A DNA stretch of 64,000 nucleotides from contig VWZF01002969.1 of assembly GCA_013396755.1 (NCBI GenBank), positions 124,001-188,000 of the forward strand. The letters run 5' to 3'. This document shows, in pieces, positions 15,101 to 30,100 of the stretch (its first letter is position 1; the number at the start of each line of letters is the position of its first letter). Position numbers and translations under genes: made by a program. Source of the stretch: Sclerurus mexicanus (taxonomy: Eukaryota > Chordata > Aves > Passeriformes > Furnariidae). A model generated the notes under the pieces. It searched no databases. It saw only the letters and a list, made by a program, of their open reading frames with translations, and was not told where the DNA came from.

Positions 15101-18100
15101 GAATACATACTTAATAAGCTTTAATAGTTAAGATTTTGGACTTTTTTTCTGCAATTCCTATCAGAAATTTGATAGAAGTAGATTTAAAAAGACACACTTA
15201 TCTGAGTCCCACCCCTAAGAGCAGTATGGAGAACATTACCCATAATTTAGCAGGTTTGAAGACAGTTATCTGAAATTAATGCCTTTCTTAATTGCTGGAT
15301 TCTCCACACAGCCTTTTGAAACAGTTCTTGTGTAAGAGCAGGGCATTGAAACACCAGGTATTTTCTCTACCAACTTTCGTGACAAATGTTTGGTGGTATT
15401 AGTGCATGAATTAGAATCCAAGTATATTCCCAGCCTTTTTCTGACTAAACAGGCAGCTGGTTGTGCACAAGTTGGTCTTTGCACAGAAATGCACAGCTGT
15501 ATGGCAAAATGTGAAAGCATACAGCTTTTATTGGAGGGAATATAAGTATCAATTCAAATTGAAAAAACAAACAGTGATCTGGACTATCGCTGCTTAAGAA
15601 AACAAGAGCTCAATAGATCCCTTATAAAACCAACATTCTTCTTGCTTAAACACCCAAACATCAACATTAGTTACAAGCTTGATGAGAAGGAAAAAAACTT
15701 TCCTGAGCTACACTAGTAACTTCAAGTATTTTTCTTTTCACGCTGTGCTGGGTATATTATTTGGTTCTCTTGAAGTCTAAATTGACAAAAGGTAGCTTTT
15801 TTCCCCTCAGAAAATACTGCCAGCATATGCTATTCATCATGGCAAAGTAACAGTTTCAAAAAAGCAAAATTCAATTATCACATTAAGGTTGTACCAAATG
15901 CACGGATTCCAAAAGTAATGTCTTTTCTAACCTGCAAAGCAATAAATACTTGTTTGCATGAAATTCCTTACAGTCCCAGTCTCCAGTGTTTCTAAGGGGG
16001 AGAGGTGGATGGCAAGGAGATTTTGATTTTTCCTTCTGCATTGGCACCTATGATACTGAGATATAAGGCCCCCCAGAATTTTCAACATAGAGAAAATACA
16101 TCCTGTCAGATCCCGGGTTATTACACAACATGTGTTTGTGAAGGACCTTCAGCCCTGCTGGCTGTTCCAACAGCAAGGTGTCAGCACAACATGCCTCAGC
16201 AGTTTTACCATCTGCTTAACAGACAGCATTTAGAAATGCCACTGAAGTTATTTTCACTAATTCTCCCTCACTTCCCAAGTTATTTTCAGAGAACTGCTTA
16301 TCTACAGACCAGAGCAAAAGCGTCATCTGTTTCTCCATTTACAGCTTACTCATTTTATAGAGAGCCAGAATCTTACAGCTTCCTTAGAGCTTCATATTTA
16401 GTCCACAGTAATTCTGTAACAACATTTGTATATTAGTCCACTCCATGTGTGCTACTTGGGAGAACTTGAGCTCAAAAGTTCATTAACAAAGCCATTTTTC
16501 TCATACTAGAATTCGTTTTCACATAGGCCACAGGATGGCAAGAAGTTGTTTAATATAGCCAAAGCATACTTCAGCACAGCATAAACTAAGAATATGTCAC
16601 AAGTTATTAATGATTTGGCTTTATTCATCAGAAATCTGAGTTCCTTTGGTTTCATGTACAGATGTGCCAAATAAACTACCATATAAAAAGCAGAAATATT
16701 ACATTTTATGTGAAGTTGGGAGCCAATCCAGACTTGTCTCCTGTGTGAAACTCGCCAATACTCACCACAAAAAATTCAGAAAACAGTACCAAATATTTAA
16801 TTAGGTACTATTTCAGTAAGTCATTCCTGGCATCAAGTCAGTTATCTTCACAGTAGTTGCATCTATTTGTGAAAGCTTTTGTGTCAAATCTTAAGACTTG
16901 AAATAAAGTTTGAGAAACAAGCTCTTGTAACGATTCCAGGTGCATTTTTACCTTCACCATTTAACACTGTAAAGCTTAAAACACTCAAAAAATTGTAAAA
17001 GCCTCTCAAATGTTCATGTGTAATTTGCTGCCTGAAAAAAGCAACAGATAAACCAGATACTGCAGATGTTTACCCCACTAATTAATACACTCAGCTGAAG
17101 GACTTGATACAGTCAGTCAACCTTTTCCTTTTCAGAGCAAGAGGGAACAACCAGAATTAAAACCCAAACAAACTACTTGTCTCCAAAAGGCAGATTTGTA
17201 CAATTGGAGCATCTCTGCATCAGGGTCTCACTCCTGGGAAGTTCATTTCATCCAGTACAGTGTCACTCAAAGGCAGGTTGAGCCTGGATGCTGTTTTCCA
17301 GCCCTAAATAAATCACTTGACCAAGGCTGTACAAGTACCCAGCCACTTCTAAGAAAAGGCACCTACAGCAGGGCTGGATGGAGGCTGGACAGCCTCGCCC
17401 TGCTCCAAAGTTAGTCCATCCATTTCCAGAAGCATTCTTAAGCCCACTGTCGATCCAAATTCAACATCAACACTAACTCAGGGCTTCCCCGTGCCCTTGC
17501 ACCAGCACACAGCTGGTGGCCACTGCCAGCCACACTGTAGTTTTCCATGCTCTCCCATACTCCACATTAGTCCTCAGCCACCACTGATTGGAACAGGAGC
17601 CCCAAGTCCTACATATTGACCTCTCCCAGCTCCAAGCCTACACCTACTGCTGCCAGCCCTAAATGTAGACACGACCTGGTGAGAGCAGAACTTAGCGGTT
17701 TAGTTTGCATTAAGCTCTGCTCAAGTTATAAATCCTACCTGTCCAAAACCAGTCTGCGTGAACTGACCTTGGAAGCCTCAACTTCTAATGGCACAAGGCA
17801 AATACAACACAAATAATCCAACCACAATTACTCTTCCAACAAAACCATACTACAGTTTATTTCAGACAAGTTAATGACATTACTAAAGTTACATTTCACT
17901 TTCCACATTAGACATGGCTCTACTGGCCTATTATCTGCCAAATGTTAACCACCTTAGATTTGTCATTTATAAGGCAAATATTTCTCCCAAATTGAGCTTA
18001 CTAGAAACAACAATTAGTACAACTGGCTAAGGTAGAAACTATATTAAAAAGTAAGTAATGTTCATAACAAATTCTGGAAACCCTTTTCCTTCAAAAGCCC

Positions 18101-21100
18101 TTGTGCTTTCACATTACTGAACAAGGCCTTCTCCTTTATGCTCAGAAAATCACTGATTGCCAGAGAAATCATCTAGATCTAAAAGAATCCAGTTCTAAGT
18201 TTCTTCCTGCATTCCTCTTTCTGAGTAACTGGAGTGTCCCATTTGCATTTTAATAAGCCCTAACTTCAATGACTCCAATTCAAGTTTATATGTAATTTCA
18301 GCCAGTAACTTCCTGATGTCCTTCTTAAATTCTGTTTGCTTATGTTACAGTTGATACAGCTGAAAGCAGCCCAAGGTCTCAAACAATAATTGCATCTACC
18401 TGTAGACTTTTTGATTTCTTGTAAACTACCATGACAGGAAAAAAAGAGTGATGCATTCTCTCAAAACAGAGATTACTATAGATCCATAAACTAACACTGA
18501 AATGAGCTACAAACATTTTGCTGGCTGCATTCCCAAATGAGCATGTTCTGTTTGTCACAGAGAGTGAGGGGAAAAAGTTCACTTGAAACAGAGACACTTA
18601 ACATGCAGGGCAGTCGCCTTCAGACGAGGGTGAAAGTCACTCAGGAGCAAATGACTCGCCTGCAAAGGCCAGTCAGTTTTGCTTCCTTGCTCAATCTGTG
18701 AAAGTCATCCAGTTCTGGAAGATGAGAGAACATGTGTTAGAACACAGAACACTCTCAGCCCAGGGTGAGGGGAGAGCATTTCTACCACTTGATCCTATGT
18801 GGCTGCAAGGGCTGAGCAGGCACCAAAGAGCCTGGGAGTCAGATTAACACTCTGCCTACCCCTGTATCCTTTGCCTGTAACAGCCAAGAGCAGATGTTTA
18901 AGGAATAATAAAAATAGCACTTAAGAACAGTACTTCCTTTGATATAACCCCCAGTTTCTAATGAATGACCATAGGCCTCTTGATCCTGATGTTAAAATAC
19001 ATATTGAGAATGCAATACTCTTCCATGGACTTCTCTGCAATTTATCTAACCTCTTCTTAAAATCCATTTCTACTTCTGGTATGCACACCTTGAGACAGTG
19101 AGCTCAGCAACACATACAAGAACATACTTGTTTTGTAAGAGTGGAGTGGAATCTCTGTTCAAATTCACCTCCTCTGAACTATAGTTATAGAAACTCCTTT
19201 TGTACCACTTTTCATATTTTTTTTCCAAAGCTGGAAAGCCCCTGGTCTCTCCTCACATAAAATGTATCCCAGTCTTGTGACCTTTCTTGGTATATTTTGA
19301 GTTCTGTTACATATGCATCCTGAAAAAGGATGACCAGAAGTATGCATGCCATGCATGTATGTGGATTTGTACAATTCCATAATGATGGTTTTAAATTTGT
19401 TAGTTTATTTCTTCCCCAATAAATCCTAACCTTTCATTTGCCTTTCAACTATCAACAAGATCTGAGCTGGTATTTTCAACGAGTCTCTCCCCATGACACA
19501 AACTATTTCCTACCCAGTACAGGAGACCATCACCCATGTGCATCATTAGCTGCTTTTCCTGCGTGTAATTCTTGGCATTTTTCAACAGTGATTTTCAAAT
19601 TTTCCACTGTCTAGTCACTCACTACCATGAGATTCTGTGCAGCTTTAGAGGTGACAATTTAATCCTCATTTCTGTTTCTTATATTTCAGTTGCCATCAAC
19701 AAGGAAGCTTTTTTCTGCACTTAAGTCTTAAAAGCATTTTTCAGAACTTCTGCTAACGGTTCTTGTAAAATAATTTGAGAAGTTAAGTGTCCTGCATTAA
19801 CCAGCTCACACATATTCACATGTCATTGCTTAGTTTGATCTGTGAGACAAAACTTCCTTTTTTAAAAGTAGTGCTCAGTCTCCTCCTTATAGTCACAAAA
19901 TAAGTCATTTATGTACTAGATCTATTCTGTGTACTCTTTCTTCCATACCAGCCTGTTGCAGTAGCCTGTAGTTCCCCTTCTGGTAATTTTAAAATATTGG
20001 CACAATACTTATCATCTTCCTTCAGTAAAATAATCTAATAGATTAAAAGATTATTTGTTGTAGTTAGTATTTCAAAAATTTTATACCTGAGCTTCTTAAC
20101 AATTCTTGGGGGAACACCTGCAGGTGCAATCAGTTTTGTTAAGGGCTTCTGTTTTACTCCATAATGCTTACGAAGACAATAATTTATACATCACCATAAC
20201 ATTTCTAAGAAACGTTTTATTTAATCCAAAGTGTTGATCTAATTTTCACAGAATGCCAAAAGAATGTACCATCAAAAAAAAAAAAAAAGTATAACTTATA
20301 GCAACAACCATGGGCTCACACCTGAAAGCCTGCAAGTTCTTCGGCTAGTGAGGAGTAAAGGAAGAATGTCTCTAGCCTGCCTTGTGAATAAGTTTTACTT
20401 TAACACATTCTTCTATGTATACGAAGTCTTAAGAGACAGAATAACTATAGCTTGTGGCTCCATTAAAGAAGCCACAGCATCAATGCTTCCCACTCTCTCA
20501 TGGCAGATTAAAGGGGCATGAATCAGCCTGAAGGCTGGATAATTACATATTGACATAAGCTGTTTCAGGAGGTTTGCTCTGCATGGTTTTGCAGTTTTAG
20601 CTTCCCCATTTGCTGGCAAGAGAAACGTACCCAAGCTCAGTTCAGCTGCAGACTATAAACAGAATGAGACTAATCATAATTTGTACAGAGTACCATGAAA
20701 CAAAAGTTCTCAGCACATACGTGCAGTGTTTTCTGGGGACTACAAAGTGCAAGAGCTTTGATACACGGGCTTATTCAAGAATGTGCTGCAGTCCAGACAC
20801 TGTAGAGCATGATCATATTCTGAAAGTTACACAGGGTTCACTGTTGCCAAATACAACTTGCTAAAACTGACAATGAAAAATTTTAGGGACGGAACTATTA
20901 CCAAATAATACTATTTGATTGCTTCCTTTGCTAATCCATCCACATAGCAACCATTCACAGTGAGGCTGTAAGATTTATCACATGCTTTGTATGCAATCTT
21001 TTTCCCCTCTGAATAAGATTGCTAATCAAAGATAAAGCATGAAAAAGGTAGAGAAGAAAGTGTAATAAAAACTCTGTATTTAAGCAAAATTAAAAGAGAA

Positions 21101-24100
21101 GGAATTAGTATATACTATTAAAGCACTACAGGTCATTGTTATATAAAGGATGAAAGAAGGAAATCACCTACAACCAATTATAAATTGTTTGTTATTGTTA
21201 TGAACAGTCCCACTTTAATGCTTTGATATATGCTTCAACTTCTAAAATCTGCCCGAGACACAACATATATACGTGATTTAAGTCTAATGTAGCTGTCACC
21301 ACAATTCCTCAGAAAGACACCACCTTCTTCTCAGCCCCAATTCTCCCTGAGTGAAGTGACAGACCATGACACAGCAATGTGCCAGACACAGTCCTGTAAC
21401 ATGACCCTCCAAGATACGTGATACTGAACAATATGAAGGTTATTAATGGGGAGGTTATCAGAGCACAGCAGCATAAAGCAATGCCATTTTTGCTTTGCCT
21501 TGTACTGACTCCATAAATCTTTTGCACCTCACTTCCTTGCACAGATACTCCTGCAGCCCCTTTGCTCAGTGTGCAAAGATGCAGATAAACCACAGCCGTC
21601 CTTCCCTTCTCTTGGCACTTCTCCCTGGTCAGATCGCTATTTTCTGTGAAGGAGTTTTGCTATGACAGTAGCTCTATACTTAAGGGAAGGTGCAGAGAGA
21701 AGACAACCTCAGACTATTCAGTGCTAACCTGTGGTACAGCATTTATCAAGGGAATCACCATCTTCCAGACACAGGTTCTGGTCCCCTCAGCATGGTCAGA
21801 TCAGCCGGGAAGCAAGTTAGTCAAGGGAGAAATCCTTGCACGCAGCCCCTTCAAATCACTGCTTTAGAAAATTTAAATTTAGTACAGCAAGACTCAAACA
21901 GCACCTCCTTTTATGAATACAAAAGGCAAAGTTCCAGAGTGTGGTGAAAAAAGTTCAGAAGTTCCAGCTAAAGGTTTCTTTTACATGCATCTGACAGCAG
22001 AAAAACATTTTGGTTGTTTTACACCTCCTCTGAAGGTTTTTCTGCTTCAAAACATGTATTTCAATAAGTAGACACAAAACTTGAGTAAAATATACTTGTA
22101 AAAAAAAAGGACAAGAACACAATTCATTCCCTTTATTGCATAAGACATTATTTTAAAGGTACACAGCTGCTGAAACAGAGCTGCAAGTACATCTACAACA
22201 TTCACATTATCCAATCAGGAGCAATACTGATGATGCTGACAAGGAAGGAATAGCTGATGTCAACATGGATGTCAGCATGATACTGTACTTGTGGAAGAGA
22301 TTAACACAGCTTTTATTGTTTTAGAAGTTTGTTTACAGTCAACAAGAACTGGAACTGTAGTCACTGTTTCTGCCTTTCTCTGCACCTCACAGAGTTTATG
22401 TATGTACAATGACAAGTAACCTGTTCCCTTACTCACTCCTACCCTCCCAATCCACACCTGTGATGTCAGAGTGCCTCAGTTGTAGATTAATTTCTATCCT
22501 AAGCAAGACAGAATTGCACTTAAAAAAAATCAACAAAAATCCTTAAAAACAGAAATACAAAGTCAAGGACAACCTTCAAGGCTGCAACCAGGGACTACCT
22601 CTCTCTCCTGCTTCACACAAATGAAATTCCAATATCTGCTGCAGAACCTATTCAGTTACTGTCCAGTAAAGACCAGCAGTGGTACATGGGCCAACACCAT
22701 TCCCCATTTTTCAACTTAGTTAAAAATAATCCAAAGCCAGTTGTCATAGAAATGGTGTTAGGACTTTTTTTCTTTTTTAAGTCAGCCTTTAACAAGCTGT
22801 TGATTATGGAAAGCTGGAAATGTGATCCGAGGTGGCTGAAGGCTGGTAGCAAGGCACGTAAGAAAAGAATGCATAGACCTTTTGCTGCTTCAGCCTCTGG
22901 GGGCTCTGAGCACAGCACTGATTTGATTTCATGCCTGCTCTGGACAGATAGCTGACATTACTAAATGCTACTCCAGTATCAACTTGTTAAATTTGAACCT
23001 AGACTCAGCATATCAATATACTAGGCCAGACTAACTGGAGTCAAGGGAAATATTTTGGGAGTTGTTTATTTTTAAATGAGTCACAATACACCACGATAAT
23101 TAACTGGACTATGCAATTAAATGATTGCCATAGAATCTGTTATATTGGTCACAAAGATTAATAGTAAGTACAATGGTATTTATGTATTTTATTCCAGTGA
23201 ATTGCTGTGAAGTCAACTATGGTTTTTGCTTAGTTTGGTGGGGGAATCTTTGACATTTTATGATAACATGTTTTATAGGATATTTATAAAAACTGGTTTC
23301 ACATAAAAACTGAAAAGGGCCATTTGAGGACTGAAAGGCTCCTTTATCTGTTGATGCTTAAAAGAATTTGAGCAACTATACTGCCATAAAACCTTTAGTA
23401 CCCAGTTTCCTTATGTCAGAGATCTTTTTAACTTGTATGTAGACACAGTATAAACCTAAATATTTGCAAATGAAACAAAAAGTACAAGATAATTACACCA
23501 ATTTTGCATTCAGACTATTTTTTTCTAATTTTTATTTTTAAAATTGTCTCTCTCATCTTCCAGTCAAAAGATGAAATCTGAAGGATTCAGGAGGCTTAAA
23601 ATACACTGCCACAATAACACAGCAGAAGTGCTCAACCACCACATGGTATCAAGTGCTTTAAAAAGACAAGTCTCTTTAGATTTTGTGTCAATCCATTGTA
23701 AACACCATTCCCGGGAACTAAAACAAACTATTGTCAGTCCAGTGTCCTAGGAGATTTTCTGGAAACATCAGCTAGCATGTCTAATCTTGAACTTGGATTC
23801 TATCTCAAGTTAATTTATTTAAATGTCTTTTAAGATAGAATTATAAAAATTCCATATAACTATAAATATAGAATATATTTTTTATCAACTCCCACTAAAC
23901 ACAGAGGCTAACAGTGCAAGTTGATGAGAAATGTATTTGCAAGCGCAGGACAACATTTTTTTTCCACAATATGCTTTAAAAATATTCTTCCTAGTTTAGA
24001 AAGGGACTATCATAACTATAGATGTTTGGCATAAAGCCTTTTGCTTGAACAAGCAGGTTAGCTAAATGGTAGTAGTGTCAAATCATAGAGAATGAGATCA

Positions 24101-27100
24101 TAAAACCATTTTAGTAACCATCAATTAATTATGAATGCTGATAAAAGTGTAACAAAACTAACATTCAGATTATTTAAGTCTTTACAATGTTACTTTAACA
24201 AGTCTTAAAATCCACCTTTCATGTGGCTTATGCTCTACTAACAATATAAACTGCCTTAAGAGTTAATAGGAGCAAACACTCTGCTGTTTAGCTGGACAGG
24301 AATTTCATTACAAAAAATATATATATTTAATGTAAGCCTTCTAGACCCATGTACTACAATTTGAACAGCAATGTTGTTAGGAGAGGTATTAAGTTACAGT
24401 GTACTGCTCAGGCTGGACTAGTGGTTGGAAGGAGGAAAAAAAAAGGGAGAGGAAACTCTGAAAATTCCTGTGGTTCAGGGTGTATACAGAAACAAATGGT
24501 ATTTACAGATTCTCTGCTCAAATATTACTTATCTTTAATTCTACATACAGCAAGCCATTCTGTAAAATAAAGCCTATATGAAGTAAATCTAAAAGACCTC
24601 AGTAATCCACTCATTCTATATGCAAACTTTAGTAATTACTACTAATCTGCTGAGAAATTATGTGTTTAAAAACTACAAAACTTAATCTGAAGTTGAAATA
24701 ACTCCCATGTCTAGATAACTGGACTAAAAAATCCCTTTGAGTTCATGTAAACAGGAAGTTATTGTTTATAATGTATTAAATACAGGTAAACACTGTAAGA
24801 CCTATTCACCTATGCTGCTGTATGTACCATATTCTAAGAAACAAATCTAAAATCCAATTGTTACAGGTAATACAAAAATTAACCTCCTAATGGTGACAAT
24901 TTGACACCACCATTATGAAATCTGAAATCACTGCGCTTAAGTCTCCATTGCAAACTTTTCTTATTTTCCAGCTAAAGTTCAGCTGTGAAACAGTGCCACA
25001 GTTTTCTATAAAGCAAAACACTCACCTTATGGGGCCTCCACAAAGAAGTGCTGGACATTTCCCTCTTAGAGGTTCCATATCTTTTCTTAACACCAGTTGT
25101 TTTTCCTTCATTCCCAGGTTTGAACTGTATGTGCAACTGAGACGTCCTTGCACTGTGACACTTGTATTTAAGGCTGGATAAGCAGCAAGAAACTTTTTGA
25201 CGTGATCCTTCCAATGAAACACTTCTTTGCAAAACACGGTGAGTTTTGCTCATCTGTACATTCGGTCTTTCGAGCTCATTTATATTAATCTGATATTCTG
25301 AATCTATTTTTGAGGGTAGACAAGCAGATGTGCTACGTTCCAGTTTTAAATGGGGGTATTTTGAACCGGAGTTCAGATTTAACTCTGGACTGCAACAGCC
25401 ATTAACCATTTCACTGCTTGATGCAAATGGCCTCTGAGTGAGATGAACTGAAAGGCGTGAGAAGCCATCAGATGCCTCTTCACAAGTTGTCTGCTCAGAC
25501 CCACTCAAAATTTGACTTTTGTCCTGCAACGATGTGTTAAAATAAAGCGGTCGAACATCTCTGCCTTCCCCAGAAGAGCAAACTGTTTTAGACAGCCTAA
25601 GTCCATTGACCGCTGTTGAAAGGAATCCCTTGGAAATGGTTTGATCTTCTTTTTGTGTCAGCTCACTAGGAGAAATAATTAATCTATGAGATGTTTGATA
25701 GGTGCCTCTATGTGGTAGCTGACCTGCGCTTACTGGAGAAGCTGGAGGAGTGCTGGAAGGACTCCTGGGGAAAATAACCAGGGATGAACAACGTCGCAAT
25801 GGAATCTTAGTTTTCTTCCTCACTGACAAAGCATCTTGGTCAAAAGTTGTATTACTTCTACACAGAGTTTCCTGAGCTGAGGTGCTCCTGTAGGGATTAC
25901 ACTTGTTTGCAGTGCTCCTATAGGAAGAATCACCGTGTACAACACCGCTACAGAAAGTGCTGTCACTTGTCCAAAGGGCGCCACTGCCACTGTCACTGAT
26001 GACACTGTTACTATAGGAACCTCCATCACTGGTGGTGCTCGCACATGATCCATAGTCGCTGCCAGCACTGCTGAACGACCCGCTGTCACTTGCTGCAATG
26101 CTGCTGAGGCTGCCTTTGCACAGAGCAGCACTGCTCAGGAGGCTGTCACCAGGGCGATGATCAACCACAACCCTGGCACCACAATTCCCTTCATTACCAA
26201 TGCCAATGAATGGAGTGTCTTCACCAGCAGCTACAGCGTCGCCAAACCGAGAACATCCACTGTGCTTTCTAGACTGCAGGGAAATGTGCAGTGAACTGCT
26301 CTTTTTTATTTGCAATGAAGAAATAGTTGAGTTTTTCTCTTGATTAATTACTTGTTGCGCTACAGGTGCATAAGCAACTCGCCTGGGAGTCAGTTTCACC
26401 TGAGTAACATTAGGAGCAGAATCCTGCGAGTTTTTGAAGTACATGGAATTATTACTATCCAAAACATCTTCAGAGGTTTCCGATAATGGATCTGTGTTGC
26501 TTCTTTGGGTAGCAAAATGCAATCTTAACCGCCGTGCCATTTGTTCTCATTTCCATGCATGTTAGCAAATGAAAACCACAGAGATCCCTCAGCAGAAAGG
26601 CTACACACAGCTGCACAGAACCCAGAGCTAGTACATCCCAGCAGCAAAAGCCCATAAAAATTGCAGTCTCTGTCCTAATTTCTACAAGATACTAGCATTT
26701 AAAAAAAAAAAAAGTACCTCTTGAAATGTCAGCCATTCCTTGAACTGCAGTTTCTGTACCGACGTTGATTGCTGGCAGTCAGAAAGCATTCATTTAAAAA
26801 GCACTTATATTCCAAGCACCTCAGCTGCGACACGCTGACAAACACTACCGACCTTGTTTCAGTTCTGTCTTCTGCAATTTGCATAAACGAACACAACAAT
26901 CAGCCTCCAGAAGGTCCAAGTTTAACGCAGCAACGCCTGCTGCGGCTGCACGAGCTGAGTCAATGTGTCCGTACTTTCCTCAGCAGCGTATGACTACTAA
27001 TATTTTTACCCATAGGTTTAGAATTACAGGAAGTTGGTAGGAATGGAGTCCCATATAATTGAGTATCAAGTCCCGGATTGAATTTCCAAATAGTAACCAT

Positions 27101-30100
27101 GCTAGCAAACTGCTGAAGTCTGAATTATGCACAAACCAGTGAAATAAGCCTCCTCCCCCTTAAGAAAAAGTTTTTCTGCACTATTTAAATAAAACTTGAA
27201 AAGAAACTTGGCATTATCTCACAATCCACATGCTGCTAAGCAATCACACTTTCTACAGATTTGCACATAGTGGAACCCTCTCCTGCCTATTAATTCATAA
27301 TTTCCAATGAGGTGCAACTGAATTGGAGTAATAAAAAGTTATTCTGGTTAATAATTTGGCATTTATTTTCAGCCTGCCATGTTAACCTTCTATTTCTATT
27401 TTGACCTTTTCAAACTACAGCTGTTAAAGGCAGAAAGAAACCAATTGCTCCTACAAAGTGAACTACCTCATCCTGTTTGCTGGAAGCCCACAATAAGGAG
27501 ACATTCATTAGACTTCAGTATGGTTTGCAGATATATGACCAGCTACACAAACTTTAGAACACTGAGCTAAGTATGCACAGAGATAAATAAAATTCCCAAG
27601 CACTATTACAGAAGGAAGCTATTCTGTGTAATTATATACAAACTGTCTCATACATTCATAGCCAATTAGTACATTTTTCAATTTTTATTTTTTAAATAAA
27701 ATTATCAGCATGTCAAGAAGTTAATATACTGTCAACTCTTAAACGAGTAATGGGATTGAGAATTCCTACAAAATGTTTCACTGACTCCTATAATCTTGAA
27801 AAGGTCCTTTGCTGGCACCTAGTGGGACTTGTGAAAAAAGACAATCTTGAATCTTGTTGAGTGGGACTTTTTGTTGTGGGTTTTATTTTAAAAAACACAA
27901 ACATTTGGCTATGAATGTACTTTTGAATAAATAAACCACATATGATGCAGTACTGAACGTACTGCACTAACATGAAACTACTTAGTGCTGCTGAAAAAGT
28001 ACAAACAGAAGAGAACAGTAGGCCATTTATACTTTTATAGGTCATACTACTAGGAGTTTTTTCTGCTTCATATTTATTTAACCTTTACTGTAATTTAAGC
28101 TAGAAGGCAGTAAAATTAACATTTATACCACCTTCCCAAAAAAGAGCCAAGAATCAAATTCACAGTACCTTGTTTGCAAGCAACAAATTTGTTTTCTAAT
28201 TATACTCCAGGGCTTACTTAACCTCCATTACCTGAATTCCATTATTAGAATGCAGCAATAAATGAATACTAGCTTATTCATAAAAAGCCAACAAATACAA
28301 CACTTCATTTATTTCATTATGCTTAACCAATAGGACTTCTTCTAATGTTATATGTTGGTGGGGGACTGGGATGGAGAGAGAAGAGGAAAAGAAAATACCA
28401 TAAAAGATTCTTTTGGTCAGTTTCAAGAAGTTACATTTGAACTTCAAGCAGCATATTTAAACAAACAAACAAACAAAACTCCACAAAGAAACAAAAACCA
28501 GCAACAACTCATCCTAAGGCATGTGAGTGAAGAGTAAAAAATGCATTTCTTAAGGCTCCTTTTCTCCCCAACAGGAAATGTACAAGTATAACCAGTCAAT
28601 GAGAGCTTCCTTAGGCAACATAAAATGGCTTTTAAAATGCAAAATTTCATCTTGCTGAATTAGAGTTGACATAAAAAGAAACTAAAAATTAATAATTTTT
28701 TTAAAATACCAATAGTTCCATTCAAATCTTAACACTGACTTCTTTGGTATGAATAACAGATTTAGGCACTTTGTGTGCAATATACATAATTGTGCCAAGT
28801 TATTATAAGGCAAAGAGAGCAAAAAGTCATCTAGTCCTTCCACTGATTTATCTCCTAAGTGATTTCACTGTCCTTCTTGATAGATTTTTCTCCTGTGTTT
28901 TTAAAAACAACCATAATTAAAGACTCCACGAACTGCTCAAGCCCTTTATTCTACCAAGGGTTTGTAACAAGTCAGAAGAACAAATTAGATTTAGCGGTCC
29001 CTTACCAAATCCAAGACAAGTGATCTTTGAAAAGTTTTAAAGCTATTACAGAAAGCTTTTAAAACTCTGACTGTTGGTGATATAACCAATATAGAAAGAC
29101 TTTGAATTTAAGCCAAACGCTGATGAAAAGTTTCAAGGCTGGTTTTCAAGAAAGCAACATTTCTTAGAAGCAAAAAACAGATTTCAGGCTTCCCTTTATC
29201 CCCAAAAGTTACAGGGAATAAAAGCATTTGGGATAAAATCTTTGTAACAAGAAAATTACCCATTGGGAGGACAGTCTCACAAATATAAGAATATTTCAGT
29301 TTTATCAGCTTGCTCACATCTAGGGTTCAAACAGTCATCCAGCAGCTGGATGAAAGAATACTGAAGCCCACTAAAATAAAGAAAAATGAAGCAACTTTTG
29401 ATCACAGCTGCTTAGCAAGGCATCTATGACTTTTGAGGTGTGAGGAGGAGTTAATAGAAGTGGGGGAGCTTGTCAATGCTAAACAACAATCACAGCTAAG
29501 GCAACGATCTGTCTTACTTAAAACAGCTCAAGACATCTGGAATAAAAACATAGTGTTTCTGAGAGCAGGCAAAACAGAAACAGGGTGATGGCCTGTTCCA
29601 AATGAGGAGATGGAAACAATCTATAGGGGGTTTTATTGTAGAACTATACAGTGACGGATGAGGTCATGATGCCTTGATCTCTAAATATAATCATACATGG
29701 GGAAGCAAAGCACCATTTCCTACTTGATGCCATAAAATGTTTCATTGGTTCTTCCCCCATAAGGAAGCAGGTCAAACAACTTATCTACTTTAGATTAGAG
29801 AAAGAATGCAAAGGAGTTCTCTTGGTGGAAACCACAAAGAAAACACTGGCCTTCTCTCCAAAAAAATCAGGAATCTGACTTTCTCACCATGCCTCATGGC
29901 TTCCAGGTGGTGGCAGTAATGGTGCAGTGAGGTGTCCAATGGACAAAGCACTTGGACCTCATGAGGGGACACCCTGCAGCCCATAACATAATGTTGAGAT
30001 GAAAATCTGAGCATCCTGAAAAACCGTATTTAACCATCCACGTAAGCCACAAATGCTGGTGACCCGCTTCGACACTGCTTTTAAATAAATCAAAGAGACA

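Noticed and set aside
16005..16436. 143-codon open frame, plus strand
   Set aside because: Antisense inside a NEDD4 intron, no recognisable motif; length is within chance for 64 kb.
22226..22290. TGATGATG and CTGA words resembling a C/D snoRNA
   Set aside because: No terminal stem, wrong spacing of the boxes and opposite to the direction of NEDD4 transcription.
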